From contig NC_050099.1 of assembly GCF_902167145.1 (NCBI RefSeq), positions 59,104,942 through 59,168,941 of the forward strand: DNA of 64,000 bases, read 5' to 3'. The position numbers were made by a program, and so were the translations under genes. Shown here piece by piece: positions 34,662 through 47,242 of this stretch; positions within the stretch are counted from its first letter, which is position 1; each line of letters opens with the position of its first letter. Under the pieces are notes generated by a model, which did not search any database, was not told the origin of the DNA, and saw nothing but the letters and a program-made list of their open reading frames with translations. The stretch comes from Zea mays (taxonomy: Eukaryota > Streptophyta > Magnoliopsida > Poales > Poaceae).

Positions 34662-35148
34662 TTCTGCCGGAGCAGTTTGTTTGGAGTATGCATGTGTTTT
34701 TCGTGGCCGCCGAGGCCTAAACATCTTATTGTCGTGTTATAAAGCTGCATTTCCTTTCCGCTCGTTTCGAGTATCAGGACTTGTTCGTCGGTAGCAGAAT
34801 CGCTTATCCGAGCGAGAGTTACTTTTCACGGAAGGTGATGAGTGAGGTGTCCATATCCTGGAGGCGTAGGAGTCCCTCGGCTCGGTCGGCCTTGCCGCTT
34901 ACGTGCAATCTTACTCGTTTGCAGGATTCTGTTATCGATATAGTCGAGAAGGCACGAAAGTCGTTTTGGTAGAAAACCTTTCTTGGTAGAAAACTTTTCC
35001 GAGGAAAATTTTGACGCAGAGGGGGTTCCCCCCTTCTAGCCCCCGAGGGAGGGTCGGGCTTTGCCGAGGCAAGGCTGATCCTTCCTTGACGGTTAGACTT
35101 TATTTATGCATTTAAAGAAAACAAGGTATATGAACGACTCAAAACATC
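34662..35148. other. Convergent spacer of element F
   Basis: 487 bp between the ends of the antisense gene and of integrase. It contains repeated phrases (GTAGAAAACCTTTC / GTAGAAAACTTTTCC at 34968-35000) but no array like those of the zeon elements or G. Confidence 0.6.
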
Positions 35149-36369
35149 TTAAGGGTAGAAGCGACGTAGCTGTTGGATGTTCCAAGCGTTGTTGTAGACC
35201 TCGCCTCGATCGTTGGCCAGCTTGTATGTTCCGGGCTTCAAAATCTTGGCGATGATGAATGGCCCTTCCCAGGGAGGGGTAAGCTTGTGGCGCCCTCGGG
35301 CGTCTTGCCACAACCAAAGTACCAAGTCTCCCACCTGGAAGCCTCGGGGCCGAACCCTTCGGGCGTGGTAGCGTCGCAGAGACTGCTGATACCTCGCCGA
35401 GTGTAGTAAGGCCACGTCCCGAGCTTCTTCGAGCTGGTCCAATGAATCTTCTCGGCTGGTCTGGTTGCTTCGGTCGTCGTACGCCTTTGTCCTCGGGGAA
35501 CCGTATTCTAAGTCTGTGGGTAAGATAGCCTCGGCCCCATAGACTAGAAAGAACGACGAGAAACCCGTGGCTCGGCTCGCCGTCGTCCTCAGACTCCAGA
35601 CCACCGAGGGTAGCTCTTTCATCCACCGCTTGCCAAACTTGTTGAGGTCGTTGTAGATCCTCGGTTTAAGTCCCTGCAAAATCATACTGTTGGCACGCTC
35701 CACCTGCCCATTCGTCATGGGGTGAGCTACGGTGGCCCAGTCCACACGGATGTGGTGGTCCTTGCAGAAGTCCAGGAACTTCTTCCCAGTGAACTGCGTG
35801 CCATTGTCGGTGATGATGGAGTTCGGGACCCCAAAGCGATGGATGATGTTTGTGAAAAATGCCACCGCCTGCTCGGACCTGATGCTGGTTAGGGGTCGGA
35901 CCTCGATCCACTTGGAGAATTTGTCGATGGCGACCAGCAGGTGCGAGAAGCCCCCGGGTGCCTTCTGCAAGGGACCAACGTGATCCAGACCCCACACAGC
36001 AAATGGCCAGGTGATGGGTATTGTCTGCAGGGCCTGAGCTGGTAGGTGCGTCTGTCTTGCGTAGAATTGACACCCTTGGCAAGAGCGTACAATCCTAGTG
36101 GCGTCGGCCACCGCGATCGGCTAGTAGAAACCTTGTCGGAAAGCGTTTCCCACGAGGGCTCGAGGTGCTGCGTGGTGACCGCAAGCCCCCGAGTGTATCT
36201 CTTGCAACAGCTCTTGTCCTTCGGCGACGAATATGCATCATTGGAGAATGCCCGAGGGGCTGCGGTGGTAGAGCTCCTTTTCATCCCCCAGTAAGACGAA
36301 CGACTTGGCACGCCGCGCCAGTCGCCGAGCTTCGGCCTTGTCGAGGGGTAGCTCTCCTCGGTGGAGATA
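35149..36369 (-). pseudogene. pol: Integrase region of element F pol
   Basis: Last part of the single gag-pol frame. An N-terminal zinc-binding region (H..H then CQGCQ) is followed by the core: GLDHVGPL (first Asp), IITDNGTQF (second Asp), VERANSMI (Glu), then a GPFII C-terminal module. Integrase inserts the element DNA into the nuclear genome. In-frame stops at 36238 (TGA) and 36121 (TAG, where Trp is expected in FYWP) break it. The last 320 codons from 36111 are open. Confidence 0.88.
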
Positions 36370-36972
36370 TTACAGGTACGGGGTCAGCCAGTTCAGGTTT
36401 AGCATGACCCCATTCCGCTCCCCCTCGACACGCAGGGCCTCACCTTCGGCGACCGAGGGTACCTCGGGCTGTGCCGAGGCCTCCTCGGGCTCGGGCGTGT
36501 CGTCGATCTTGACGGAGGGTTGATGTATGTCTCTGGAGAAGACGTCCGGGGGAACCATTGTCCGCCCCGAGGCTATTTTCGCCAGCTCGTCCGCAGTCTC
36601 GTTGTACAGTCGAGCGATGTGGTTGATCTCCAGCCCGTAGAGCTTGTCTTCCAGGCGCCGAACTTCGTCGCAGTAGGCCTCCATCTTCGGGTCGCGACAG
36701 TGGGAGTTCTTCATGACTTGGTCGATGACAAGCTGCGAGTCGCCACGAGCGTCGAGGCGCCGAACCCCTAGCTCGACGGCGATGCGCAGCCCGTTAACCA
36801 AAGCCTCGTACTCGGCCACGTTGTTTGATGCCAAAAAATGGAGGCGCAACACGTAGCGCACATGTTTCCCGAGGGGTGAGATGAAGAGCAGGCCTACACC
36901 GGCTCCTGTTTTCATCAGCGACCCATCGAAGTACATGGTCCAAAGCTCGGGTTGGATTGGAGCTGTAGGCAA
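36370..36972 (-). pseudogene. pol: Second (archaeal-like) RNase H of element F pol
   Basis: RVT_3-type RNase H with YFDGSLMKTGAGVG (Asp), AEYEALVNGL (Glu), DSQLVI (Asp) and NETADELAK (Asp) in order. Tat-lineage gypsy elements are known to carry this extra RNase H after the degenerate native one. It would remove RNA from the RNA-DNA hybrid. TAA stops lie just before (36973) and at the end (36370) of this part, in the same frame. Confidence 0.88.
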
Positions 36973-38379
36973 TTAGGTGTCGACCCATTCAGCCACGAAG
37001 TCCGCCAAGACTTGGGATCTTATGGCCTTCCGAGGAGCGAACGAGATTGTCTCGCCCATGAGTTCCATCTCCCACTTTGCTATCCTACCCGAGGCCTCTC
37101 GGCATTGGATGATCTCCCCCAGGGGGAAGGATGACACCACAGTCACCGGATGAGACTCGAAGTAGTGTCGCAATTTTTGCCACGTCAGAATTAGTGCGTA
37201 TAGTAGCTTCTGGATTTGTGGGTAGCGGATCTTGGTCTCGAATAGCACCTCACTGATGAAGTAGATCGGCCTCTGGACGAGCAGTGCATGCCCTTCTTCT
37301 CGTCTCTCGACTACGATCGCGGCGCTGACCACCTGAGTGGTTGCGGCTACGTAGATCAAGAGGGCTTCTCCCGCAGCGGGGGGCACCAAGATGGGCGCGT
37401 TTGTAAGGAGCGCCTTTAAGTTTCCGAGGGCTTCCTCGGCCTCGAGGGTCCAAGTGAAGCGCTCGGCCTTCCTTAAGAGGCGGTACAAGGGCAGGCCTTT
37501 TTCGCTGAGGCGTGAGATGAAGCGGCTCAGAGCAGCAAGGCATCCCATGACCCTTTGTACTCCTTTCAAATCTTTGATAGGCCCCATGTTGGTGATGGCC
37601 ACGATTTTCTCCGGGTTGGCCTCGATGCCCCGCTCGGAGACGATGAACCCCAGGAGCATGCCTCGGGGGACTCCGAAGACACACTTCTCGGGATTGAGTT
37701 TCACACCTTTCGCTCTCAGACACTTGAATGTCGTTTCAAGGTCAGAGAGGAGGTCGAAGGCTTTCCTCGTCTTGACAACGATGTCATCGACGTAAGCCTC
37801 GACCGTTCGGCCGATGTGCTCTCCGAACACGTGGTTCATGCACCTTTGGTATGTTGCACCTGCATTCCTCAAGCCAAATGGCATAGTAGTATAACAGTAC
37901 ATGCCAAAAGGTGTGATGAAAGAAGTCGCGAGCTGGTCGGACTCTTTCATCTTGATTTGGTGATAACCTGAATAGGCGTCGAGGAATGACAGGATTTCGC
38001 ACCCAGCAGTGGAGTCCACAATTTGATCGATGCGAGGCAGAGGGTAGGGAACCTTTAGACATGCTTTGTTTAGACCAGTGTAGTCTACGCACATCCTCCA
38101 TTTCCCACCTTTCTTTTTTACAAGCACATGGTTAGCTAACCATTCGGGATGGAATACCTCTTTGATGAACCCTGCAGCCATCAGCTTGTGGATCTCCTCG
38201 CCTATGGCTCTGCGTTTTTCTTCGTCGAAACGGAGCAGAGGCTGCTTCACGGGTCGGGCACCGGCTCGGATATCCAGTGAGTGCTCGGCGACATCCCTCG
38301 GTATGCCGGGCATGTCCGAGGGACTCCACGCAAAAACTTCGGCGTTTGCGCGGAGAAAGTCGATGAGCACTGCCTCCTA
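36973..38379 (-). pseudogene. pol: Reverse transcriptase and first RNase H of element F pol
   Basis: RT motifs in order: LVKKKGGKWRMCVDYTGLNK, FLDAYSGYHQI, MPFGLRNAGATYQR and AYVDDIVV with the catalytic YVDD. A degenerate gypsy-type RNase H follows (YFISEVLFETKIRYPQIQK, LRHYFESHPV). The frame is open for 465 codons between a TAG at 38377 and a TAA at 36973. RT copies the element RNA to DNA in the particle. Confidence 0.9.
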
Positions 38380-39189
38380 TTTGGGGTTGAGCTCGGAGCC
38401 AATCCGGACTCGCTTGCAGGCGTCGATGCTGGGGTCGAGGGCGACGGACTTAACAGCCTTAGTCGGCTCAAAGTTGCCGGCGTGGTGCTTCGCATCAAGC
38501 ACCTCCTTGGAGAGGCACTCCAGGTCGGCGATGAGGGCCTCAGACTCGGCGAGGGCCTCAGCGTACTCCACGCACTCCACGTCGCATTCGTACGCGTGTC
38601 GGTACGTGGATCCGGCGGTGATGACCCCGTTGGGGCCTGGCATCTTGAGCTTGAGGTACGTGTAGTTGGGGACGACCATGAACTTGGAGTAGCACGGTCT
38701 CCCCAACACCGCGTGGTAGGTCCCTTGGAACCCGACCACCTCGAACGTGAGGGTTTCCCTGCGGAAGTTGGAGGGAGTTCCGAAGCAGACGGGCAAATCG
38801 AGTTGCCCAAGGGGCAGGACGCGCTTTCCGGGGATGATCCTGTGAAAGGGCGCCGCACCGGCCCGGATCATGGACAGGTCTATCTCCAAGAGCCCGAGGA
38901 TCTCGGCGTAGATGATGTTGAGTCTGGCGTTGCTGATGACAGGATCGACAATGAGCGGGTACCTTCCTGGGCTTGGCACGCAGTCGGGGTGGTCGCCCTG
39001 GTCGAAGGTGATGGGCTTGTCGGACCAGTCTAGGTAGACTGGCGCCGCCACCTTCACCGAGTAGACCTCCCGGCGCTCCTGCTTGCTGTGCCGAGCCGAG
39101 GCGTTCGCCACTCGGCCACCGTAGATCATGAAGCAGCTGCGGACCTCGGGGAACTCCTCTTCCTTATCGCCCTCTTTCTTGTCGTCGTC
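38380..39189 (-). pseudogene. pol: Protease region of element F pol
   Basis: It is open from after the TGA at 39190 to the TAG at 38377. It holds the later part of a retropepsin-like domain (GLLEIDLSMIRAGA, GTYHAVLGRPCYSKF). The catalytic D-S/T-G motif was not found in its usual form and may be altered. It lies in the same frame as gag and RT. Confidence 0.65.
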
Positions 39190-41529
39190 TCAGCCTTTGC
39201 CATCTCCCGCCGGGGGCCTGGCCTTATGGAAGTAGCGCCGGAGCATGACACACTCCTCAAGGGTGTGCTTGACGGGACGCTGGTGATAGGGGCACGACTC
39301 CTTGAGCATCTTGTTGAACAGGTTGGCCCCTCTGGGAGGCTTCCGAGGGTTCCTGTGCTCGGCAGCAGCGACGAGATCTGCTTCAGCGGCGTCGCGCTTT
39401 GCTTGCGCCTTCTTCTTGGCCTTCTTCTTCGTGCCACGCTGGGCGGACGCCTCAGGGACGTATTCCTGCTGCCGTCCCTGAGGTTGCTTGTCCTTCCGGA
39501 AGATGGCTTCGACCGCCTCCTGGCCAGAGGCGAACATGGTGGCAATGTCCATCAACTCGCTCGCCTTGGTGGGAGTCTTGCACCCCAGTTTGCTCACCAG
39601 GTATTGGCAGGTGGTGCCGGCGAGGAACGCCCCGATGACATCCGAGTCGGTGATGTTGGGCAGCTCGGTGCGCTGTTTTGAAAACCGTCGAATGTACTCT
39701 CGCAGGGATTCCCCCGGCTGCTGGCGGCAGCTTCGGAGATCCCATGAGTTCCCAGGGCGCACGTACGTGCCCTGGAAGTTTCCAGCGAAGGCCCTGACCA
39801 GGTCGTCCCAGTTGGAGATCTACGCGGGAGGCAGATGCTCCAGCCAGGCCCGGGCAGCGTCGGAGAGGAACAGGGGGAGGTTGCAGATGATGAGGTTGTC
39901 GTCGTCCGTCCCTCTCAGCTGGCGTGCCAGCCGGTAGTCCGCAAGCCACAACTCCGGCCTCGTCTCCCCCGAGTACTCGGTGATGGTAGTCGGGGCCCGG
40001 AACCGGGTCGGGAACGACGCCCGTCGTATGGCCCGGCTGAAGATTTGCGAACCTGGTGGTTCGGGCGAGGGACTCCGATCCTCCTCGCTGTCGTAGCGTC
40101 CTCCGTGCCTGGGGTGGTAGCCTCGGCGCACCCTCTCGTCGAGGCGGGCTCGATGTTTGCGATGGTGTGGCTCGTCGCCGAGGCAACCCGGGGCTGCAGG
40201 CGTCCTGTCCCGTGTGCGCCCGGTGTGGACCGAGGCCTCCTGCATGAGTCGGGAAGTCGTTGCGCGATGCTCCGGGGGGCACCCTTGCCTTCGGGAGGCA
40301 GAGCTTTCGGCCCGTCGGACCACAACATCCTCCAGGAGATTCTTGAGTTCTCCTTGGATACGCCGCCCCTCGGTGGTGGATGGCTCCGGCATTGCTCGGA
40401 GTAGTATTGCCGCTGCAGCTAGATTCTGGCCGACCCCGCTGGAGGCCGGGGGCAGCCTTGCCCTGGCATCGTCAACGATACGGCGTTGGTCGTCCCGGGC
40501 CCGATGATGCACTTCTCCGGTGAGTGCTCGGCCTGCTCACTCTTGCTCAATGTTTTGCCGGAGCTGCACAAGTTGCCCTGCTTCCTCGTCGAGCTTGGCC
40601 TGCATCTCGCGGATTTGCTCGAGCTGTGTGTCCTGACCCCCCGCAGGGACTGGGACCACAGCTAGCTCCCGTGGGATGTCGACGCGAGAAGCAGGCACAG
40701 GGGGATCATCATCCTCCGGCATACCGAGGTGGTTGCCTTCGTCGTGACCCCCTAGATCGATGTGGAAACATTCGTGACTTGAGCCACAACCCTCGTCGTC
40801 AAGGCTGTGGCCATCATCGGAGCAATCGGAGAGGCAGTAGTCACATGCGGTCATGAAGTCTCGCATGGCACTGGGATTACTGAGCCCGGAGAAATCCCAA
40901 CCGGAGTCGGGATCGTCTTCTTCCTCGGAACCCGGGGGCCCATAGGTTGAGACGGCCGTCAGTCGGTCCCAAGATTACCACATATGGTACCCCGGAAGGT
41001 TAGGGTATGCCTTTACGAAAGCGCTCACCAAAGCGGGGTCACTTGGTGGATCGAAACTGAATTTAAAAGGCACAGGGTGGAAAACGGACGGTACCTCTTG
41101 GTCGATGGACGGTGAGGAAGTCGCGTCGGGGACGGACTGCACCATCATCTCAGGTATGAGACTAACGGCCAACAAGTCCTTCACGAGAGCGCTGGCGTCA
41201 TCAGTCCGCTTGGGGTTGGCACGTTGCGGGGAAACGACATCCGTCGTTGTCTCAGGTGCGAGGACAACGCCCGACACGTCCCTCGCCGGGGTGCCAGTGT
41301 CGTCGACTCGCTCGACAGCCGACGAGGCGCCGCCTCCTGCATGGTCACGGTTGCCCCGTCTCCTCCTTCTGCAGCGAGGAGGGTGGCGAGGCAAACCCGG
41401 ATGTTGCTCTTCCGCCATGGGGGGAAGACATCGTCGAGTTCGCCGCCGCCGGGCGAGCTGACGACCGTCGTTGTTGCTGTCGCGATGCGGGGGGAGGAGT
41501 ACCATGTCGTAGCTGCCGTCTAGGGACAT
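39190..41529 (-). pseudogene. gag: gag region of element F
   Basis: From ATG 41529, about 780 codons run in one frame, broken by TAA at 40975, TGA at 40537, TAG at 39820 and TGA at 39190. Acidic and Q-rich N-terminal parts are followed by the PF03732-type gag domain (YSGETRPELWLADYRLA, WLEHLPPA, FAGNFQGTYVRPG, LREYIRRFSKQRTELPN). Near the end a C..H....H....C motif (CPYHQRPVKHTLEEC) takes the place of a CCHC knuckle. The four stops are transition-type changes and the frame itself is unbroken. Confidence 0.85.
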
Positions 41530-41633
41530 GAACTAGACACTCCCGAAGCAGAGCACCGTCCCGGGCTGAAGAGGTTGCTGAAGACTACCTATCTGGAACT
41601 CAACGGGAAGTTGTTCGTTAACACGCAGCAGGT

Positions 41634-41651
41634 CCCTACCTGGCGCGCCAA
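41634..41651 (-). promoter_or_regulatory. Primer-binding site of element F
   Basis: Minus strand TTGGCGCGCCAGGTAGGG lies one base after the 5' LTR. This is the common primer site of Tat-type grass elements. Confidence 0.8.
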
Positions 41652-41652
41652 C

Positions 41653-42945
41653 TGTCGGCGTTTCGGACCCGGGGGGTCCCTGGACCGACGAGTGAATTTG
41701 TCGCTGCGTGCCCTGCCCAGATGGGTTGGCGCGAGATGGAACACAAGGGGAAAATGCGGCTCGTATTATCTCGCACCAGGGGGGTGTGCTCGTAGTAGGG
41801 GTTACAAGCGTTCGCGAGGGAGAGAGAGTGAGCCTGCTCGTTTGCTCGTCCCTCCGCGCGACCCCCTTCCGACCCTCCCGCAGGAAGGGCCTGGACCTCC
41901 CTTTTATAGATGCAAGGAGAGGGTCCAAGTGTACAATGGGGGGGGGTGTAGCTTATGCGCTAACATGTCTGGCAGAGAGGTGCCTGAGCCCTGTGTACAC
42001 GCCAACGTGGCTGTCGGAGAGGTGCTAGAGCCCTGCGTATGCGATAACATGGCCGTTGGAGAAGTGCCTGAGCCCTGTAGAAGCGCAGCTGATGGTGCTG
42101 CTGGGATCCTGCTGACGTCTCCTTGCTTCCGTAGGGGGCTGAGAACCACCGTTGTCATGGACGCACGCGGGGAGCCATCATTGCCTGTTACCGGGACGAG
42201 CCATATGGGACGCCGGTCTTGTTCCCTCGTAGTCTGAGCTAGCTAGGGGTAGGGTAATGATGTATCCCCTGTGGCGCGGTCGGTTCGAGCCCAAGGTCGG
42301 GCGAGGCGGAGACTTCTCCTGAGGCCGAGACCGGGATCGGGCGAGGACGTGATTCCTCCCGAGACCGAGGCTGAGGCCGAGTCTTAGGGTCGGGCGAGGC
42401 GGAGACCTCCTCTCGAGGCCGAGGCCCAAGGTTGGGCGAGGCGGAGCTTCCTGTCGCGCCCGAGGCTGAACTTGCTATTGTTAGCCTTGTCCGAGTGGCT
42501 GGCACAACAGTCGGAGCGGGGTGAGCGGCGCTGTTTTCCTATCAGATCGGTCAGTGGAAGGGCGAAATGACTGCGGTCACTTCGACCTTGCCGACTGAGG
42601 CACGCGTGTCAGGATAAGGTGTCAGGCGATCCTCACATTGAATGCGCCTGCGATACAGTCGGCTGGTGGGGCGATTTGGCCAAGGTTGCCTCTCGACGAA
42701 GCCTGCCCGAGCTGGTCGTCGGGCGAGCCGAGGGTGCGCCCGCTGCCTGAGGAGACCCTCGGGCGAGGCGTGAATTCGTCTAGGACTACAGTCCCGGCCC
42801 GAGGCTGGGCTCGGGCGAGATCGCGTCCCTTGGGTAGACGAAGCCTTGACTTGAACCGCGCCCATCAGTTTTTGCAGTTGTACTGAGGGTGGTTACCAGC
42901 CATGATTAGGAGTGTTGGGGGTACCCCTAATTATGGTACCCGACA
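41653..42945 (-). repeat. 5' LTR of element F
   Basis: 1,293 bp, TG...CA. TATAAAAG on the minus strand (complement of 41901-41908) should start the gag-pol RNA. Confidence 0.92.
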
Positions 42946-43159
42946 CGTAGGTAATCAACCTGCGGCTTCTGTTGCTTCGGCAAGTCATTCACAAGCTTCC
43001 TGGGCCCAGCTCCCATTACCACCACCATTGCCACCTACTCACACCCGAAGCCAGTAGCCAGAAGGGTACCAGCACGCCCAACAGCATCACAACTTTCGGG
43101 AGGAGTCCGAAGCTCGTACAGTCAATAGCACTGTGCCAGAATCGAAGCATATATACTGA

Positions 43160-44124
43160 GGAATATCCTACTTTTGATGTATCTTTATCTTTTATACCAT
43201 TTTATTTTTTGTACGAGAAATAAGTAACGAAGGACTTAATTTCCATTTCTTGTAATAATTGTGCTTGCATCAATGAGTAAAATATACCTTCCTCACAAAT
43301 TTCCGAAGCTCGAAAGACGTCTCTAAGGAAGCAAAATAAATTCTGAAGCTCAAAAGTCGTTCCTAAGGAAATGTAGAGCCAAAAATTACGATCTGAAGCT
43401 GAAAAAGTTGTTCCTAAGGGAGCGCAGTGTAAGTTTTCTGCTCAAAAGTCGTTCCTAAGGGAATGCAGAGCCAAAAAATTACGATTCGAAGCAGCAAAAG
43501 TCGTTCCTAAGGGAGTGCAGCGTAAGTTTTCTGCTCAAAAGTCGTTCCTAAGGGAATGCAGAGCCAAATACCACCGAAATATAAGGTGAAGAAGCTCAAA
43601 AGTCGTTCCTAAGGGGATGCAGAGCTTAAATACCACTGAAATAGAAGGTGAAGAAGTTCAAAAGTCGTTCATAAGGGGATGCAGAGCTTAAAGACTCAAA
43701 AGACGTTCCTAAGGGGATGCATAGTCTTGTGTATTTTAGTGCGAGCGCGTGTGTGTATCTTCGGCATCATCATCATTTCGCATCATATCATCATATCATT
43801 TCACATAACATTACATCATACATCATATCACATCAACGACAAAAAAATTGGATACGAAGCAAACCTTCGGCAATACTTTGTTAAAATGGAAATATGCTGA
43901 GGCACGAAGTGAACTTCGGGAAATACAGTTTTATCAGACTTGCCATGGAAGGGGCTTCTTTCTTTGCGAAGCATGAAAAGAAGGGAAGGTGTTTTTTTGC
44001 CGAAGGCTCAAAAACGGTATGTGCGTAAATTTCATGCATTGTAAAGAAATATATTACAGTAATTTACATGTCCCATTAATTGTTCCACACATCAAACATT
44101 ACAAAAGTATTATTACAATAAAGT
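43160..44124. other. Convergent spacer of element B
   Basis: Non-coding. It holds the tandem repeats and ATCATC-rich text at 43765-43840. The motif AAGGGAAGGTGTTTTTTT at 43981-43998 is an exact direct repeat of 47437-47454 on the other side of the antisense gene. Confidence 0.75.
43300..43740. repeat. Tandem repeats of element B spacer
   Basis: Nine or so imperfect units carry AAAGTCGTTCCTAAGG, the reverse complement of the core in elements A and C. B is in the opposite orientation, so the core keeps its place and direction in the element. Confidence 0.85.
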
Positions 44125-47100
44125 CTATTCTTCACTAAGAATTTTTTCTGCGGCTTCGTTCAATAGTTTATCGACGACTTCATCGATAATGGAGTTAGCA
44201 ATGCTTATTATATCCAACGCTTCCTTCATGTCCGGATCAGCCAGGGGGTTGTATGGCTCTGGCAGCGGTGACAGTTCAGCTATAATAGGTAAACTATTAG
44301 TTCGAAGCCACAAAGTAAGTACCGAAGCTAAAATTAAAAAACAATACCTATGTGCCTTTCGCGTTCAGCAGTTTCTTCAGCTTGCCTAGCTTCTTCTCGG
44401 GTGTCATGGGTGTCTTTTTCATTCTTTTTATAATTTCGTTGGCCAATTCTCGGCCACTGTTCACCCAGACATCAGAATAAAACTTTTCGCCCACCAAAGT
44501 CGCTTCGGCTGAAGGGTCCTTTGTGTCGTCTATGGAGAAGGCAGCTTCGGCCTGAGCTGTAGCTTTGACGTGATCGCATCCAGCCTTCTCCAGAATAGCT
44601 GCAATTCCCCGAGCGCCGGAGAAAGCACAAATATCCCCGCGATCGCCTCAAAGGAAGTTCAAATGACGCCTTCGGGGTCACCTCAAATGAAGTTCTCCTC
44701 AGAGGAATAAGCACCTACTTTTGCAAAGCTGTTTTCAAAATTTTCACGCAATCCAAGGATTTTTCGAAGCACCTTTCCTTGGACTCACGAAGCTCCTCAG
44801 TATTTTTCTCTAGCCTAGCTTGCGACCATTCACTAATTTCTTTACTGGCTTTTGCAAATGCATAGTTTTCATTAGCCTCGGCGAGCTTTTTCCGAAGTTC
44901 TTCGTTCTCGGCTTTTGTGAGCTTCGGCCTGAGCATTGTATCTAGCTTCATCTTCTTTCACTTTACTCACCAATGAAATTAAAATCTTGTCTTTCTCCAA
45001 AGCTTTGTTTCTCAGCTCAATTACCTCTGAACGAAGGTTACTGAGAGCTATTGTGCAGCTTTCGTCTTCTGCGTTCTTTTGTGCCCTCAAGGCATTGCTA
45101 AGAATTAAGCCCTGCAAGAAAAAGAAAGAATTAAGCATAACAATGAAATACTTCATTTCCAACTTTAAAGTTAACAGCTTTTGTACCTTTATACTGTTGT
45201 ATGCGAGGCTATTCGCAAGGTCATCCTTCGGCATGGCGGCGAGGCCAGTTTCGAGCTTCAGAAATCCCATGCTCTTGGCTATCTCTCGACAAACGGATAT
45301 CTCTTTGTTGTCCAGAAGACAGTACAGGAAATCATCTTCGTCCGTGCCATTGAACACTAAGGCCCCCTTTAGATATTTTAGTTTCCGGGCGTAGTGTTTG
45401 GCTTCTAAAATTTCTTCTTCGAATAATCTTTTCCCCGAAGCATGTCGAATAATGTAATCAACATCTACGGATGGGGCTTCGGGAGCAGGAGATTTAGCTT
45501 TTTCTGTCACATCCTGCCCCGCTGCCATGCCGGTATTCAGAGTTTGTTGCTCAGCCTTATCCTCAGATACGACAAGCTTCGTCTCAATAGGCACTGAAGG
45601 CCCAGCTACGGCAGCTTCAGCAACTTTCTTTGTAGGAGCAGGAGTCAAGGCTTTTGTGGTCTCCATGACAACGTCTAGCACGCTGGCCATTCTCCTTCTC
45701 TTGGGAGTTGTGGCGGGAGCCTTTGTCACCTTCGGCAATTCTGCCTCTACCGGTGGGCTCAGAATTTTTTGGCATCATCACTGTTTTTTCCAATTCTGAC
45801 TCTCTGGCCGCATCATCTTTGGCTTTGGCTGGCCCGACTATAGGCACCTTCGGCACTACAGTAGATCCTTCAGCGCTCTGAGCGTCGGAAGCAGCTTGTT
45901 TTGCTTCGGCAGCGGAGGAGGTCCTTTCACCAAATTCAGGCACTACGACCGTTTCAATATATTGAGGCCAGTGGGTTAAAACCTTTATTTTCTTGCCCTT
46001 CGGCACAACAGTGGTGGCCGAAGCGGCAGTTTTCGTCTTTTTTCCTTGCCTTCTCAAGGGGTAGCAGTAAACAGGATATATGAAGCCAATTGCATCAAAA
46101 ACCCTGTTCAATCTTTTCTTGCCCCGACCCCCGAAGGCTGAGGACAAGGCATCATCCTCGGCTCTGGTATATGTACCAACCAACTCGTCGCTAGTAGCCT
46201 CAATGCATTTCAACCAGTCATCATTTGGTTCCTCAAACCGATCCCTGAATCTAAAGGTATATTTCAATTGAACTAGTCCACCTTCGCTGGATTCAGCAGT
46301 AGTCTCCTTCGGCATCTCCCAGCTGTCCACATGTGGCCATACTCTGTAGGCTATGTGCTGTTGAATTATGTCTCTTGTGCCAATGAAAGCACAGACATTG
46401 CTAAAAGCCTTCTAACACGCTTCGGCATCACTTCCAGTAACCACTTTCGGCCTTCAAAGGCCGAAGCGAGACCAGATGGGGCACTGGATAATTTCCTTAA
46501 TATCCTCCCTCTCAATCAGATTATTCTTAACATAAAACCATTCCTCCATCCAGGCCCCGTGCCATCTTTTTCGGTATGTCGGAACCGGATAGCTTGCATT
46601 AGAGCGAGCAATGAATCCGTAACAACCGAAGTTGTTGTGATACTGCTCCTTGCCGGTGGCCTTTGTCTTGTACAAAAGTTCATGCATATTGCAAAAACAC
46701 TTCGTGCTTGGTTCCAACCCTTGGCTTCTTACAGCCCAAACAAAGAAGCCCATTCTAATTATAACTTCAGGAGTAAGTTGATGAAGAAAGATCTGAAATA
46801 TCTTAAGTACTTCAACCAAAAATCTGCTTAATGGGAACCAAAGACCCGTCTTCAAAAAGCTTTTGTAAATAACCACCTCATTTTCTTCAGGAGCAGAGGC
46901 GATGCTGTCTCCCCCAACCCTCACAATAGACATGTCACGAAAGTATCTTCCCCTCATAGTGTCAACATGACTTTGCTTAATAATCGATTTTCCGAAGATT
47001 GTATGGCTTGGTCGCCAGGGCCGGTCCTCAGAATCTTCATTTCCACTTTCTACATCAAAGTCATCACTGTCATCAGAATCTTCAGATAAATTTGCCATTA

Positions 47101-47242
47101 TCTCCTTTGTGATTTTCTCTGTATTTATTTTTGCCATGGATTCATAAAACCCAGCAATAAAAGGGTCTGGAACCTTCTTATCCTCATACATCTTCTCCTC
47201 CTCGGATATCTTCTTCTCCTGAAACATCTTCTCTTCAGACAT
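44125..47242 (-). pseudogene. Antisense gene of element B, damaged
   Basis: This copy of the A antisense gene has start MSEEK at 47242, the PF04195-type domain (FLKTGLWFPLSRFLVEVL, LHQLTPEVIIRMGFFVWA) and low-complexity stretches. Intron 1 is 45186-45112 (75 nt, GT-AG, stop-free). Coiled coils and a last exon (44313-44125) follow, ending DKLLNEAAEKILSEE. It is broken by a frame change and stop near 46454-46400, a frame change near 45760 and others near 44950-44500. The conserved exon ends and introns confirm the gene model of A. Confidence 0.85.

Larger units (their letters stand above)
28386..42945 (-). mobile_element. Huck-like Ty3/gypsy element F (Tat lineage)
   Basis: A 14,560-bp minus-strand element with a perfect TSD CGTAG (28381-28385, 42946-42950). 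LTRs are 1,292 and 1,293 bp. It has primer site TTGGCGCGCCAGGTAGG, gag-pol in one frame, and a plus-strand antisense gene between integrase and the 3' LTR. The LTR start TGTCGGGTACC and the dual RNase H point to the Tat lineage; Huck is the nearest family I recall. The first ~480 aligned LTR bases show about 20-25 differences by eye. It is inserted in the gag of B. Confidence 0.9.
27123..43159 (+). pseudogene. gag pseudogene of element B, split by element F
   Basis: The gag frame begins directly at the LTR end with text matching about residue 17 of the A gag, so the primer site, leader and start codon are gone. The longest clean part is 27576-28124 (182 codons, gag domain with FQGFQTKPVTTQALFQC and YVRRFLRLRAQAPTVPNE). 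The zinc knuckle region is out of frame, with a stop in place of the residue after its last Cys. Element F enters at 28386 after SPYVPEY. The C-terminus resumes at 42951 and ends at 43159 with the same KHIY-type tail as A. Confidence 0.85.

Noticed and set aside
41575..42237. 220-codon frame, similar to 28442-28969
   Set aside because: It runs through the 5' LTR of F and its primer site. GC-rich LTR sequence has few stops in several frames, and it has no domain.
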